64,000 bases of DNA from Hypericum androsaemum (GCA_963995505.1 OZ023187.1:15711176-15775175), one strand, 5' to 3'. Shown: positions 45,121-57,791, counted from the first letter of the stretch. Numbers and translations are program-made. Notes: a model not told the origin generated them from the letters alone.

Positions 45121-46586
45121 AAGCCAAGCCGTAGACACAAGCTCAGCCAAGAGCAATTTTTTCGGAGTCATTACCGTGTCCGACAATTTTGGTCCTTGTT
45201 GGAATCCTATTTTGGATTTTAATGGGACTATAACTCTTTCCTTATTCATTCTCTAGTTCATTATTCAATTATAAAATTGTCATGCTTAACCTAATCTAGC
45301 AATACGATTTACAGGAACCACCTCTTCCCGTTCTCGTCTACGAGCTTCATTCTAATTTCACCATGCCACCGAAGAAGAGCAAAGCCGCCACCTACAGCAA
45401 GCGATATACCATCTGAGGGAGCTCTTGAATCCTAAACTCATTTGTTTAATTTCATTTATTTATTATGTTTTGTTTACTCGCGTCTTCTTATGTTTTGTGT
45501 GTTTTATTCTATTTGTTATGTTTCGAGTCAACATACACCATGAGGACATGTTATTTTCTAAGTGTGGGTATGTAGGGAGTCACTAGTATAATTATGTTTA
45601 GAGACATGTTGTTCTCTGAGTGTGGGGATGTTTTGTGTGTTTTGTGTGTCGAGTCAACCACCTGCTTAAACTTGCAACCTTGAATTTTTGACCCCTTAGT
45701 AACTTAATATCCTTAGGAAAGCTCATGCCAAGATGAAATTAGCAAGGATAGGATAAAGCCCATATTGAGAAGTAGTTTTTGCTTTTCAAAAATCTCATAA
45801 TTGGATTAAGCGACCATTAGTGTATAAGACTGATATAACACTTGAGAGAATTCGGGTGGCACGGCTGTAGTAACCAACTCCCGCCTGTATCATAAATATG
45901 TTTTCGCTGACTTGCGTGAGGATTAACCGAGTGGTGTATAAGAGAACTTGCTGCCCTTCTATGTTGTGAAAAAAAAATGTTTGAAAGGAATGGGAACGGA
46001 AGGAAGAAAAATTGAAATGCGGAATGTGGAATGTTAAGGTGGAATGTGAATGAATGCTGGCGGAAGGGCAGTAGTCAGGTAAACAATTGGAGTTGATGTT
46101 GCCTCCGGCCTGACTAGAATGGAGCTTGATGATCGTTATAGGTGTACAATCGGAGCAATAAAAAGTTATAACCCGGCCTATTGACATCTAAGAGTGAAGT
46201 CCCAAGTGCCATGCAAGTTGAGTGCTAACCATGCTAACCTAAAATATTTTGGGATGAGTCCAAGCTAAACAGCATTATAAGTGCCTTAATATCCAGTCAT
46301 GCCTGGTGCTTATTGATGTTGAGTCTCTAGTGGTCTTCACCGCTTTCTGAATGATTAAAATTATGGAGAACTACTTTAATTTGTGGGCTAGATTTGAATT
46401 GTAAAATTGACTTGGCATGAGGATTCCTAGGGATAGTTTGTTGTTGATGGTTCATAAGTTCAGTGTGGTTAAAATGCTAGTGCTCGTGTTGACAATATCT
46501 ATTTGTGTGTTCTATATGAGTCTTTTGAGTCTGTCTTAGTTTAGAGTCTTGCTTGGGGACAAGCAAAGTTTAAGTGTGGGAATGTT

Positions 46587-47885
46587 TGATGTGTGTCTAA
46601 AACACGCATTAAACGCATAGGATTTCGAGTCATTATTGCATGTTTGTCTTTAGTTTAGTATCGTTTTAGTAAATATTTGAGTTTTGGGTGACTAATAAGT
46701 TCTTTGTGCTAAATTGTAGGAAAAGGAGGCAAATTTGGAAAGAATTATACTTGGAGAAGAAGTCTGGCAGGGACAGCTGACTTGGAAGGGTATTTCGGTC
46801 AACTTTGGAGCCGAATCAGAGGATGCGTATTTGACAGACAATTGAAGATATTTCTTTCCTCTTTCCGTGCATATAAAGAACGCCTAAATCGGATATCGGA
46901 AGAGGAAGTTATGACCAAAGTACTGAAGGTTGGTCTGCCAGAATATTATCAGCGAATATTCGGGACAATATTAGAAATTCGGTTTCTGCATCGCGGAAGA
47001 CTCTCGAAACGGCTTCTCTAGGTTTTTACACTTAGGAGGGCTTATATATAACCATCTAGACTTATTTTACGACATTATTCATTCCAGAGAACAAACCCTA
47101 TTTTTATTTTGTCTTTGCCAAGACCATGAGGAACTAAACCTCTAGGTTGATTCGAGGGAGGAGACCCAGGTTTTGGTTGTGAGGATCTTGGTTATTCAAT
47201 TTAATTCAGTAGCATTTACTTATTCCTTGTGCTTATAATTGTTCTTGAATAGTTTTGCGGTTGTGAATTTATTCTAGAACTGATTTGCCATTGATTCTTG
47301 ATTAGCGATTGCAGTTAGGAATTGAACTATGAGCAAGGTTAATTCAGCGAGGAACGGTCGTTACCAAACTAATTAACTAGGAATAAGTAGGCTAGTTTGT
47401 AGATACCAAGGTTTTGAGTATAATCGCTAGGAGTAGGAACATCTATTCTTAATGCTATTATCTTATAGAATAGAAATCGGTCGATATTCTGTCTATTAGG
47501 TGATAAACAACTAGTTAGGCGGTCGTTTGGCTAGTTGATTGTTGGATGTTTGTGGTCTCTTTGCGGTTGCGGGAGATTTACACCTACTTGCTACATGTGT
47601 TAGATTATCTTTTGTGATCCAGTGATCAACCAACCTGTCGTGGTACTCCGATCTCGAATCTGCCGCTTTTCTCTTATTGATTTCACTACTTCTACTCTCT
47701 TTTGTGTTTGTTGATTTCGTACAACTTTGAATCCCACAAAACTCCCCTTTTTACTTTTGTGTTATTAGTTAGATTAATTGAGTATTCGACCCTCCTTGGA
47801 TCCGACTCGGTATTTCCACTTTCTTGCTACTAATTAGTGAGCCGTGAATATCAGTTTATTTTGAGGGGCCTCGATACGCTCGTCA
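46587..47885 (+). repeat. 3' LTR (1299 bp)
   Basis: Same length as the 5' LTR and nearly identical (differences seen near 46619, 46675, 46868, 47238 and 47853-47875). It ends at the GCTAG duplication. Confidence 0.9.
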
Positions 47886-48364
47886 GCTAGATGCGCAGGT
47901 AGCGTGAGAGGGCCATAGGTTGATCTCTGCCTCTCTGTGAAGGGACTTGGAGGCAGAATTCTTGGTGTGGCTAATGATTAGTATGGCGAGACTTGGAGGT
48001 ATAATTCTTGGGGTGACTTTGGTTTGGTGCGTATTAGATTTCGATGTATTCTTGATTTACTCGTATCTAAAAGCTATGGTTTTTAGGTAGGAGTTTATCC
48101 GTTGTATTTGCTTGGTGAGTGTACTGTAAAGTACATTAGGTGTAATATTATGTTAGAGTAATACAAATTTTACTAAGATACTTGCAAGTTACAGCACGCC
48201 CCCTCTATATAATATTACCTCACCGCAGTCTGAGCTCCATGTTTCAAGGGAATCCTTTTTTTTCAACAGAGTCTAGTTTGCATGAATTAACAATAATTAT
48301 TTAGCAACGTAGCGGGGACAAGATTTGGTATTGGAATGACATTTTCAGTACGGTTTGGAGAGCG

Positions 48365-48610
48365 AACTATTTTATCATATTTGAAAGAACCATTTTATCC
48401 AACCTTTTTTATCCGGAAAATTATTTTATCATAACTGGGAGAACCATTCTATCAAAACTGAAAGAACCATTTTATCCAACCCGTTTTATCTTGGTCGGGG
48501 TACCGATTTTTTTGGGAGAGTTCAGTGAAACCATTTTATCGTAACTTAGCGAATAATTCTATCATAACTGGGCGAATGATTCTATCATAACATGGCAAAC
48601 TATTTTATCT
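48365..48610. repeat. Tandem repeat, 23-bp TTTTATCATAACTGG unit (copy 2)
   Basis: Same repeat family as 17755-18060 and 53955-54215. The following stretch, 48611-50100, is AT-rich DNA shared with unit 2 (54216-55718). It holds no recognisable gene, apart from a 'tcaggtcgggcaaaagaggcaag' patch with no identity. Confidence 0.65.
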
Positions 48611-50100
48611 TCTCCAACGGTCCTGGAGTATTTTACACATCGAAGACCGAATCCACTCTCCCGTCAGATGCAGTCATGCACGAACAACAAAATATTTTGT
48701 CAAACAGAAAATACAACAAAATATTGCAAAAATATGGGAATACGAGCCCATACAGCCCACCCACTTTCACTTATTTCCCATAATATGGTATTTTTTATGT
48801 TCAGGAGTCTCACTATCATTTCTGAAAATATGGCGTTAATTTCTTCACACAATATGGCGTTAATTTCTTGACAGATTGTGCGCATTTTCTTGTGCTGTTG
48901 TGACTCCATTTTTGGTTTCATGGAGAGTTGGTCGGAACTTGTTCATGGTAAGGTCTAGAAATGGGTATGATATGTATTGCTGGAGGCTACATTTTGGAAC
49001 ATATGATATCATCGCAATTCTAGAATTTTCGAACATGACAATGGTAGGAAATCATAACAAGACAACAAGAACGCAAAAAAACAATGGAATTAAAAGGTTC
49101 ATATTTGAGCCAAGCGAACTTTTTAAAAGGTATCAGATTTTTTAACAAGTATTTCAAGAACTCAAACTTAAACTTTTTTATGAAATTAAAACATTATATC
49201 AACTGTTGATCGGTTAAAAGAGAACCACCTCATATGCTGGAAGAACAAACATACGATCCGTAGTGCTCAATTCCGAAAGACCCCGGGAACACTCTCGAAC
49301 CTTAACATCCCGAGTCATTTCCGAATCCCAACACCCATTTTCACAAAATCGACCCATTATAAAATGTTTTTTTATTCAGGTCGGGCAAAAGAGGCAAGAG
49401 GCAAGATATGTATTTTTAGTTAGGAGAAAATAAAATAATATATCTGATTTGCAAGAATACAATTGTTCTTAATAAAGTAAAATAACAACGATATGCACTC
49501 CACATAACAAAAAAAGCCATGCTTAACATAGTTAATTTTTTATTGTACACCACATCTTCAATGTATGTTTCTTTTATTGAACTACGTGTATAGTGTATTG
49601 TATCATCTATTTCACTTATCTCTTCTCTACAATTTGTCATGGGAGTTAAACATCAAATTTCGTGTTTCTTGTAATAACATTAATAATTATCCACACAAAC
49701 CCTACAACCAATATTTTTAAAAATGAATCGAAGAGAGGACTACATTTCTCAAAAATTTTAGGCGCTATTGATCCAATAGGTTGAACTATCAATTGGATGA
49801 AAACTATTTTTAATAATAATCTTAATATTAATTATATTTAGCATTAAAATGCCGAGTAATACCGAGTTAGAGAAAGTTAAATGCGACTCCATATTCAATA
49901 GTTCAATAATGTAGGGAATCAAATATGAAACACAACCATGGTACAAATTAACTAAGAGAATGCAAAGATTTAGATAATCCAAAACAAACAAGAAAAAGTA
50001 GAACACCACCTTTTATTCTTAAACTGTTCCTTTTATTCTGATAATAGGAATAAGGTGATGTACTCTCCATTTTTTCCCAAGATGATAATGGGTCCCATTA

Positions 50101-51941
50101 TCAAATAGGGACAGGATCCTTCAACACCAAAGCAATAGTGTCCTTGACGTAGGAGGCGTAACATGTTATAGGAGGCGTAACATGTTATAGTTACACTGTG
50201 ATCGTCTCAGCTCACGTATATTGTGCGAGTTTAAAGAAAATACCTCTGTAGAGACCAAGTCATCCATGAGTCTGCCGGCAGTCATCATGGCCTTTATGAT
50301 CTTGGGGTAGCTGGATATCCACTTGAAAGCCTCCTCTGTTGCTACCTCTCCCAATCCAATGTAGGAAGACATGGTTAATGTTAGAAGTCCAGCAGTTGGT
50401 CCTGCCACGTCTATGTACTCTGCCACCTTCGGAACCAACCCTTTCTCACGCCAGATTGTTTCATCGTAGTAGCATCCTACCATGTCCTTGACAACCTAAG
50501 TCATGATCAAAATATTTTTCGTGTTCGAATCATGGTATCTCCAAAAAAAGATAATATTTTATCATTTTCTTGTATAAAGATGAGGAGGACTTACTGATTC
50601 TCTTGTGTATCCTACCCCGTACAATCTTCCTTCTTCTCTAACCATATCTTCAAAATCTGAGAAGTCCTCAAGGAGTGTACGGTACACAATCTTCATATAC
50701 TCTGGAAGTTCATCAATAGCCTTCACGTCCCACCTGATTGTGATTTAGAGATATAAGGATTTAGTCTATTTTCCTTCCTTTATGTTGTACAAAAATGACC
50801 CCACAAAAAAAATCCTTTTTTGTTATGTCTCAAGTAAGTTACATACCTATATATAGCATGAGTTAAGGCTTCGAGTTCTTCCATAATACCATAATTATCG
50901 TAAGTGTCATCCAAAAGGGATGACGTCGCCATCAACCTCGTTGATATTATCCTTCCCATGGAATACTGGGGCTCGAAGTACAATTGCATAATCCAAAAAT
51001 AGCACTCGACAAGCCTGTCTCTTGCATATGGCAGCTTTGTCGGGATATCCAGACTTTTCCACCACTGAGACACTTTGTCAAATTAGATATATATGAAGAT
51101 TTTAACGACCACCTCAACTCTGAGTAATTAAAATTTTCGTAGGACTTTCTTGGTCATTTCATGCAGCTCCTTGTGATGCAGCTGCAGGACGACGTTGTAG
51201 TCCAGCTTGGCAAACCTCAGGAGTGCTCTGTTATGGGAATCATCTTCTTCGTAGAGGTCAATAAAGAATCTTGCTTCTACTCTTGCCGTGGTGTGGTGAT
51301 GCGGCCATCGAAGAGCATGCCTTACTTGGTTAGCGAGATTAGGGCTTAAACATGGCAACGATGCTTCGAGATTCGGCGTACGGAATTCTAAGGCCTCGTC
51401 GAGTATGTCTTCACCCCGCATAACCATGTGCGCTGCCTCGAACAGACTCAGCATCCCAGACACGTCGTCCGTCAGCGACGCTTTGAATTTTCCATCGACA
51501 TCTGTGAACTTCCTGAACACATCTGTTTCGAAGATATTGTCCAGTGATCATGCATTCGTTCAAGGGGTAAAAAGTCATGAACGGACGCTCAAATCCTCCG
51601 TACTATAAGTTTCCATTTTTTACCCATAAAAGGAAAACAAAACCCCTCCGTATATTATGCATACCTGAAGAGACTCTGATGCCTTGCTGTCGAAGTAACC
51701 GGAAGCCTAGAGCGACGCCGTACAAGTCGTCATTGTCGTCCTCGGGAACATGAGGCATGTCGTCCAGAGCAGCTTCAATCTCGCCATCAAAATGGTAAGC
51801 AACTCCTAGACGTTGGATTGCATCTATTAGACGCAGGATATGTAAACTACTATCATCTCGAGACGCCATATATTTTTTGAGCATCCCCCTGATAACTTCT
51901 TTTAAAACTTCAATTTCTTCGGAAATGGACGGATCGGTTTC
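50101..51941 (-). pseudogene. Terpene synthase B, pseudogene (exons 2-6, scrap of 7)
   Basis: Near-identical duplicate of TPS C. Exon 2 is 51941-51665, exon 3 is 51522-51150, exon 4 is about 51064-50847, exon 5 is 50733-50595, exon 6 is 50495-50244, and only the last ~50 bp of exon 7 remain (to the stop at 50101). It keeps the DDxxD site ([11 protein letters not shown]) and the first part of the second metal site (MDDLVSTE). At least four lesions are visible against copy C. The acceptor before exon 2 reads CAA instead of CAG. The donor after exon 3 is GAAAGT instead of GTAAGT. One G is lost at the start of exon 4, and about 240 bp of exon 7 are deleted. No exon 1 was found upstream. It is non-functional. 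Confidence 0.92.
50152..50189. repeat. 19-bp tandem duplication at the exon 7 deletion junction
   Basis: 'ggaggcgtaacatgttata' occurs twice in a row. Unit 2 has it once (around 56019-56040, inside intron 6). The copy borders the exon 7 deletion of TPS B, so both arose in one repair event. Confidence 0.85.
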
Positions 51942-52875
51942 TTGCAATATAAATAATTATTTAAAAGAAACAGTTCAGGTTCAAATGGTGTAGGAACTTT
52001 AAAAGACATGTGAAATTCTCGTAAGAAGTATTTAACGATGTTATATTTTTTATGGTTCAAAGTCTAGATCTTTTATTAAGGTAGAACAAATTGTTGCAAA
52101 CAAGAGAAAAAACTCATTAGTCTATACTAAAAATTCCTATACATAGTTAGTTACCTTTCCAGTACCCTAATTTCGAGCTAATACCTCAACAAATCTCAAC
52201 CTTTGCGAGAAGACGCTTTTTAAAAGAATTATTAAGCTCCACCCGGAATCATATTCACTTTGAACCTTAGAAACTCTAACCTTTTCAAAAGATCCTCCTT
52301 CTTTCTCTACATCATTGTCAAATCACTTTTAGATATTTTCCAAACACGGGCATCCCTCGAGCTTGACAAATGAATGTGCTCATCCAATCTGCATAAACGT
52401 CTCCCTACACGAGTTCTCCGGCAAAAATAAAACCATGATGAATAAACGTCTCTCTACACAAAGCCTACAGCGAGCCCCAAATGCTTAATTATAATCATAT
52501 CTAACTTTGTTTCTTTGTAACTCACATAAAATTTTAAAAACACTATGAAAGGTCTTGTCATATTTAACGATCAACATCAAACTACAATTTTTGCATAATT
52601 TTTCGCTCCAATACCATCGACGCACGTGCCAAGAGATAAGATATATACTCTTTATATGTAATGTAATCGAGATTTGTGCACGTTACAATTATTAATCTAT
52701 TTAATATTCGATGCTAAAGGGAACCATTAGCGAGATGCACATGGTGAATTATAGTCGAGATTCGTGCGCTAGTAATCTTTTTAATATTAGATGCTACACG
52801 CTCACATGCTGAATTATAAGCATACTATCTGATTTTTTTTCTTTGTAATATAATCAAGATACTACAAGATAAGCA

Positions 52876-53535
52876 GTGGAGTCCGAACCTTTTTCCTTGG
52901 GATTTGAGGGTACTCATAATGAGGCCGCTCCGACTAACCCGCGCGAGGGTAGAAAGCAGGACCCAACATTAATGACTGGGACAGATGGGGTGGGCTGTTT
53001 GAATTCGCCGGCTGCACAAGAATGCGTGGGGGAAAAGTGGGCCCCAGTCCCTACTGATTCTGAAGGGCTTAGCTGTCCTCTTACACCTGGTGCCCAAATT
53101 GATATTGAGCTAATTTCTTGGAGTCCAGGAGAGCAGCTTCATGGGCCTTCCCCGCTGGATATGGGCCCTCTCATTTCGTCGGGTATGCCTCTGACGGATT
53201 TGCTTGAAAACAATCGGACAAACTCGATAACCAGGAGAACTTCAACACGCTCGAAAAGACCAACTCAGAAGGCGTTGGCACTTCATTCTACTCTGAAGAC
53301 AAAAGAACAATCTGCCAAGATGGCGCGTTACTCCCTATTGCAATTCCTTCTCTTGGCGGACAGCGAGGTCAGCGAATCGCATAGTGAGAGGACAGCCACT
53401 TTTCTTGATAGTAGAATGAGAGCAGATTGGTTCCTGTCAAACTTTGCAAAGGTGAAAGGGGACGGGCATGTATCCGAGATCTTGAGGGCTATCAAGGTGG
53501 TGGCTAGATGCGCAGGTAGCGTGAGAGGGCCATAG
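52876..53535 (+). CDS. Unknown coding-like fragment (copy 2, uninterrupted)
   Basis: A 219-codon open frame, the undisturbed counterpart of 41850-42478. It begins after an in-frame stop with a GTG codon and has no early ATG (first Met around codon 33), so it looks like the 3' part of a longer coding region. It has a basic patch TRRTSTRSKRP and ends ...RCAGSVRGP stop. The following ~300 bp ('ctgtaaagtacattaggtg') look like a LINE-type 3' end. I do not recognise the protein. Probably the remains of a retroelement ORF, not a host gene. Confidence 0.35.
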   Translation: MESEPFSLGFEGTHNEAAPTNPREGRKQDPTLMTGTDGVGCLNSPAAQECVGEKWAPVPTDSEGLSCPLTPGAQIDIELISWSPGEQLHGPSPLDMGPLISSGMPLTDLLENNRTNSITRRTSTRSKRPTQKALALHSTLKTKEQSAKMARYSLLQFLLLADSEVSESHSERTATFLDSRMRADWFLSNFAKVKGDGHVSEILRAIKVVARCAGSVRGP

Positions 53536-53954
53536 GTTGATCTCTGCCTCTCTGTGAAGGGACTTGGAGGCAGAATTCTTGGTGTGGCTAATGATTAGTA
53601 TGGCGAGACTTGGAGGTATAATTCTTGGGGTGACTTTGGTTTGGAGCGTATTAGATTTGGGTGTATTCTTGATTTACTCGTATCTAAAAGCGATGGTTTT
53701 TAGGTAGGAGTTTATCCGTTGTATTTGCTTGGTGAGTGTACTGTAAAGTACATTAGGTGTAATATTATGTTGGAGTAATACAAATTTTACCAAGATACTT
53801 GCAAGTTACAGCACCCCCCTCTATATAATATTACTTCACCGCAGTCTGAGCTCCATGTTTCAAGGGAATCCTTTTTTTTCAACAGAGTCTAGTTTGCATG
53901 AATTAACAATAATTATTTAGGAACAGGGACAAGATTTGGTATTGGAGTGACATT

Positions 53955-54215
53955 TTCAGTACGGTTTGAAGAGCGAACTATTTTATCATAATTGAAAGAA
54001 CCATTTTATCCAACATTTTTTATCCGGAAAATTATTTTATCATAACTGGGAGAACCATTCTATCAAAACTGGACGAACCATTCTATCCAACCCGTTTTAT
54101 CTCGGTCGGGGTACCGATTTTTTTGGGAGAGTTCAGTGAAACCATTTTATCGTAACTTAGCGAATCATTCTATCATAACTGGGCGAATGATTCTATCATA
54201 ACATTGCAAACTATT
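53955..54215. repeat. Tandem repeat, 23-bp TTTTATCATAACTGG unit (copy 3)
   Basis: Counterpart of 48365-48610 in unit 2. The stretch 54216-55718 downstream is the shared AT-rich spacer without recognisable genes. Confidence 0.65.
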
Positions 54216-55718
54216 TTATCTTCTGCAACGGTCCTGGAGTATTTTACACATCGAAGACCGAATCTACTCTCCCGTCAGATGCAGTCATGCACGAACAACA
54301 AAATATTTTGTCAAACAGAAAATACAACAAAATATTGCAAAAATATGGGAATACGAGCCCACACAGCCCACCCACTTTCACTTATTTCCCATAATATGGT
54401 ATTTTTTATGTTCAGGAGTCTCACTATCATTTCTGAAAATATGGCGTTAATTTCTTCACACAATACGGCGTTAATTTCTTCACAGATTGTGCGCATTTTC
54501 TTGTGCTGTCGTGTCGTGACTCCATTTTTGGTTTCATGGAGAGTTGGTCGGAACTTGTTCATGGTAAGGTCTAGAAATGTGTATGATATGTATTGCTCGC
54601 GGCTACATTTTGGAACATATGATATCATCGCAATTCTAGAATTTTCGAACATAACAATGGTAAGAAATCATAACAAGGCAACAAGAACGCAAAAAAACAA
54701 TGGAATTAAAAGGTTCATATTTGAGCCAAGCAAATTTTTTAAAAGGTATCAGATTTTTTAACAAGTATTTCAACATCTCCAACTTAAACTTTTTTATGAA
54801 ATTAAAACATTATATCAACTGTTGATCGGTTAAAAGAGAACCACCTCATATGCTGGAAGAACAAACATACGATCCGTAGTGCTCAATTCCGAAAGACCCC
54901 GGGAACACTCTCGAACCTTAACATCCCGAGTCATTTCCGAATCCCAACACCCATTTTCCCAAAATCGACCCATTATAAAATATTTTTTTATTCAGGTCGG
55001 GCAAAAGAGGCAAGAGGCAAGATATGTATTTTTAGTTAGGAGAAAATAAAATAATATATCTGCTTTGCAAGAATACAATTGTTCTTAATAAAGTAAAATA
55101 ACAACGATATGCACTCCACATAACAAAAAAAGCCATGCTTAACATAGTTAATTTTTTATTGTACACCACATCTTCAATGTATGTTTTTTTTTTATTGAAC
55201 TACGTGTATAGTGTATTGTATCATCTATTTCACTTATCTCTTCTCTACAATTTGTCATGGGAGTTAAACATCATATTTCGTGTTTGTTGTAATAACATTA
55301 ATAATTATCCACACAAACCCTACAACCAATATTTTGAAAAATGAATCGAAGAGAGGACTACATTTCTCAAAAATTTTAGGCGCTATTGATCCAATAGGTT
55401 GAACTATCAATTGGATGAAAACTATTTTTAATTATAATCTTAATATTAATTATATTTAGCATTAAAATGCCGAGTAATACCGAGTTAGAGAAAGTTAAAT
55501 GCGACTCCATATTCATTAGTTCAATAATGTAGGGAATCAAATATGAAACACAACCATGGTACAAATTAACTAAGAGAATGCAAAGATTTAGATAATCCAA
55601 AACAAACAAGAAAAAGTAGAACACCACCTTTTATTCTTAAACTGTTCCTTTTATTCTGATAATAGGAATAAGGTGATGTACTCTCCATTTTTTCCCAAGA
55701 TGATAATGGGTCCCATTA

Positions 55719-57791
55719 TCAAATAGGGACAGGATCCTTCAACACCAAAGCAATAGTGTCCTTGACGAGGCTGCCGTGAGTATTGCCATCGCCATCCTTG
55801 TACATGCAAGCTTCGGCTCTTACAAAGTTGACAACCCGCTTGAGTAGAGGCTCGGCGGCCGGAAGCGGGCGGAGGCACTCCTCATTCATGTCTTTCCACG
55901 CGTTCCTAATATCTGATTTCACCAGCTCCACTGCCTCCTCCTTCGGCACCTTCTGCTCCTTCATGTAGCATTCAATCGCCGAAGAGACATGTTCCCTCTG
56001 TTGCTCGAACTGCACGATTGGAGGCGTAACATGTTATAGTTACACTGTGATCGTCTCAGCTCACGTATATTGTGCGAGTTTAAAGAAAATACCTCTGTAG
56101 AGACCAAGTCATCCATGAGTCTGCCGGCAGTCATCATGGCCTTTATGATCTTGGGGTAGCTGGATATCCACTTGAAAGCCTCCTCTGTTGCTACCTCTCC
56201 CAATCCAATGTAGGAAGACATGGTTAATGTTAGAAGTCCAGCAGTTGGTCCTGCCACGTCTATGTACTCTGCCACCTTCGGAACCAACCCTTTCTCACGC
56301 CAGATTGTTTCATCGTAGTAGCATCCTACCATGTCCTTGACAACCTAAGTCATGATCAAAATATTTTTCGTATTCGAATCATGGTATCTCCAAAAAAAGA
56401 TAATATTTTATCATTTTCTTGTATAAAGATGAGGAGGACTTACTGATTCTCTTGTGTATCCTACCCCGTACAATCTTCCTTCTTCTCTAACCATATCTTC
56501 AAAATCTGAGAAGTCCTCAAGGAGTGTACGGTACACAATCTTCATATACTCTGGAAGTTCATCAATAGCCTTCACGTCCCACCTGATTGTGATTTAGAGA
56601 TATAAGGATTTAGTCTATTTTCCTTCCTTTATGTTGTACAAAAATGACCCCACAAAAAAAATCCTTTTTTGTTATGTCTCAAGTAAGTTACATACCTATA
56701 TATAGCATGAGTTAAGGCTTCGAGTTCTTCCATAATACCATAATTATCGTAAGTGTCATCCAAAAGGGATGACGTCGCCATCAACCTCGTTGATATTATC
56801 CTTCCCATGGAATACTGGGGCTCGAAGTACAATTGCATAATCCAAAAATAGCACTCGACAAGCCTGTCTCTTGCATATGGCAGCTTTGTCGGGATATCCA
56901 GACTTTTCCACCACCTGAGACACTTTGTCAAATTAGATATATATGAAGATTTTAACGACCACCTCACCTCTGAGTAATTAAAATTTTCGTAGGACTTACT
57001 TGGTCATTTCATGCAGCTCCTTGTGATGCAGCTGCAGGACGACGTTGTAGTCCAGCTTGGCAAACCTCAGGAGTGCTCTGTTATGGGAATCATCTTCTTC
57101 GTAGAGGTCAATAAAGAATCTTGCTTCTACTCTTGCCGTGGTGTGGTGATGCGGCCATCGAAGAGCATGCCTTACTTGGTTAGCGAGATTAGGGCTTAAA
57201 CATGGCAACGATGCTTCGAGATTCGGCGTACGGAATTCTAAGGCCTCGTCGAGTATGTCTTCACCCCTGATAAGCATGTGCGCTGCCTCGAACAGACTCA
57301 GCATCCCAGACACGTCGTCCGTCAGCGACGCTTTGAATTTTCCATCGACATCTGTGAACTTCCTGAACACATCTGTTTCGAAGATATTGTCCAGTGATCA
57401 TGCATTCGTTCAAGGGGTAAAAAGTCATGAACGGACGCTCAAATCCTCCGTACTATAAGTTTCCATTTTTTACCCATAAAAGGAAAACAAAACCCCTCCG
57501 TATATTATGCATACCTGAAGAGACTCTGATGCCTTGCTGTCGAAGTAACCGGAAGCCTAGAGCGACGCCGTACAAGTCGTCATTGTCGTCCTCGGGAACA
57601 TGAGGCATGTCGTCCAGAGCAGCTTCAATCTCGCCATCAAAATGGTAAGCAACTCCTAGACGTTGGATTGCATCTATTAGACGCAGGATATGTAAACTAC
57701 TATCATCCCGAGACGCCATATATTTTTTGAGCATCCCCCTGATCACTTCTTTTAAAACTTCAATTTCTTCGGAAATGGACGGATCGGTTTC
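55719..57791 (-). CDS. Terpene synthase C, class I (TPS-a-like), exons 2-7 open, exon 1 not found
   Basis: Cyclises a prenyl diphosphate, probably farnesyl diphosphate in the cytosol if TPS-a. Exons: 57791-57515 (277 bp), 57372-57000 (373), 56914-56696 (219), 56582-56444 (139), 56344-56093 (252), 56009-55719 (291 with stop). The 219- and 139-bp exons are the usual sizes for this class. All junctions have GT/AG ends and the frame stays open for 516 codons. Counted from exon 2, motifs are ARDR (RxR) at 231-234, DDTYD at 269-273, and DDLVSTEFE, a good NSE/DTE site, at 414-422. Missing is exon 1 (about 40 codons with the start and the PSVWG motif). Intron 1 sequence stops at copia DNA at 57962. 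Either the gene is 5'-truncated, or exon 1 lies beyond the insertions. Confidence 0.88.

Larger units (their letters stand above)
42479..47885 (+). mobile_element. Complete non-autonomous Ty3/gypsy-type LTR element (5407 bp, no pol)
   Basis: Two LTRs of exactly 1299 bp (42479-43777, 46587-47885), TG...CA ends, and a perfect 5-bp target duplication GCTAG (42474-42478, 47886-47890). The sister unit has the empty site (about 53499-53507). The primer binding site matches tRNA-Asp. The internal 2.8 kb has one protein frame (43834-44589), the 'ttgggaggcaaccca' hairpin-like motif typical of Athila/Tat-group elements (44634-44650), and a polypurine-like 'aagtgtgggaatgtt' just before the 3' LTR. There is no protease, RT, RNase H or integrase. 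LTRs differ at only a few sites, so it is a young insertion moved by another element's enzymes. Confidence 0.92.
41132..52111. repeat. Tandem duplication unit 1 (carries TPS B)
   Basis: Aligns with unit 2 (52158-57961) almost base for base once two differences are removed: a 5412-bp insertion (LTR element plus 5-bp duplication) at 42479-47890, and a ~250-bp deletion in TPS exon 7. The order is non-coding DNA, a short coding-like fragment, a 23-bp repeat array, AT-rich DNA, and a minus-strand TPS gene. A 46-bp non-shared spacer (52112-52157) separates the units. Similarity is very high in introns too, so the duplication is young. Confidence 0.85.

Noticed and set aside
44836..45249. 137-codon minus-strand ORF in the non-autonomous element
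   Set aside because: It is opposite a set of GAAGTGGACAG subrepeats and shows no domain; the element's coding strand is plus.
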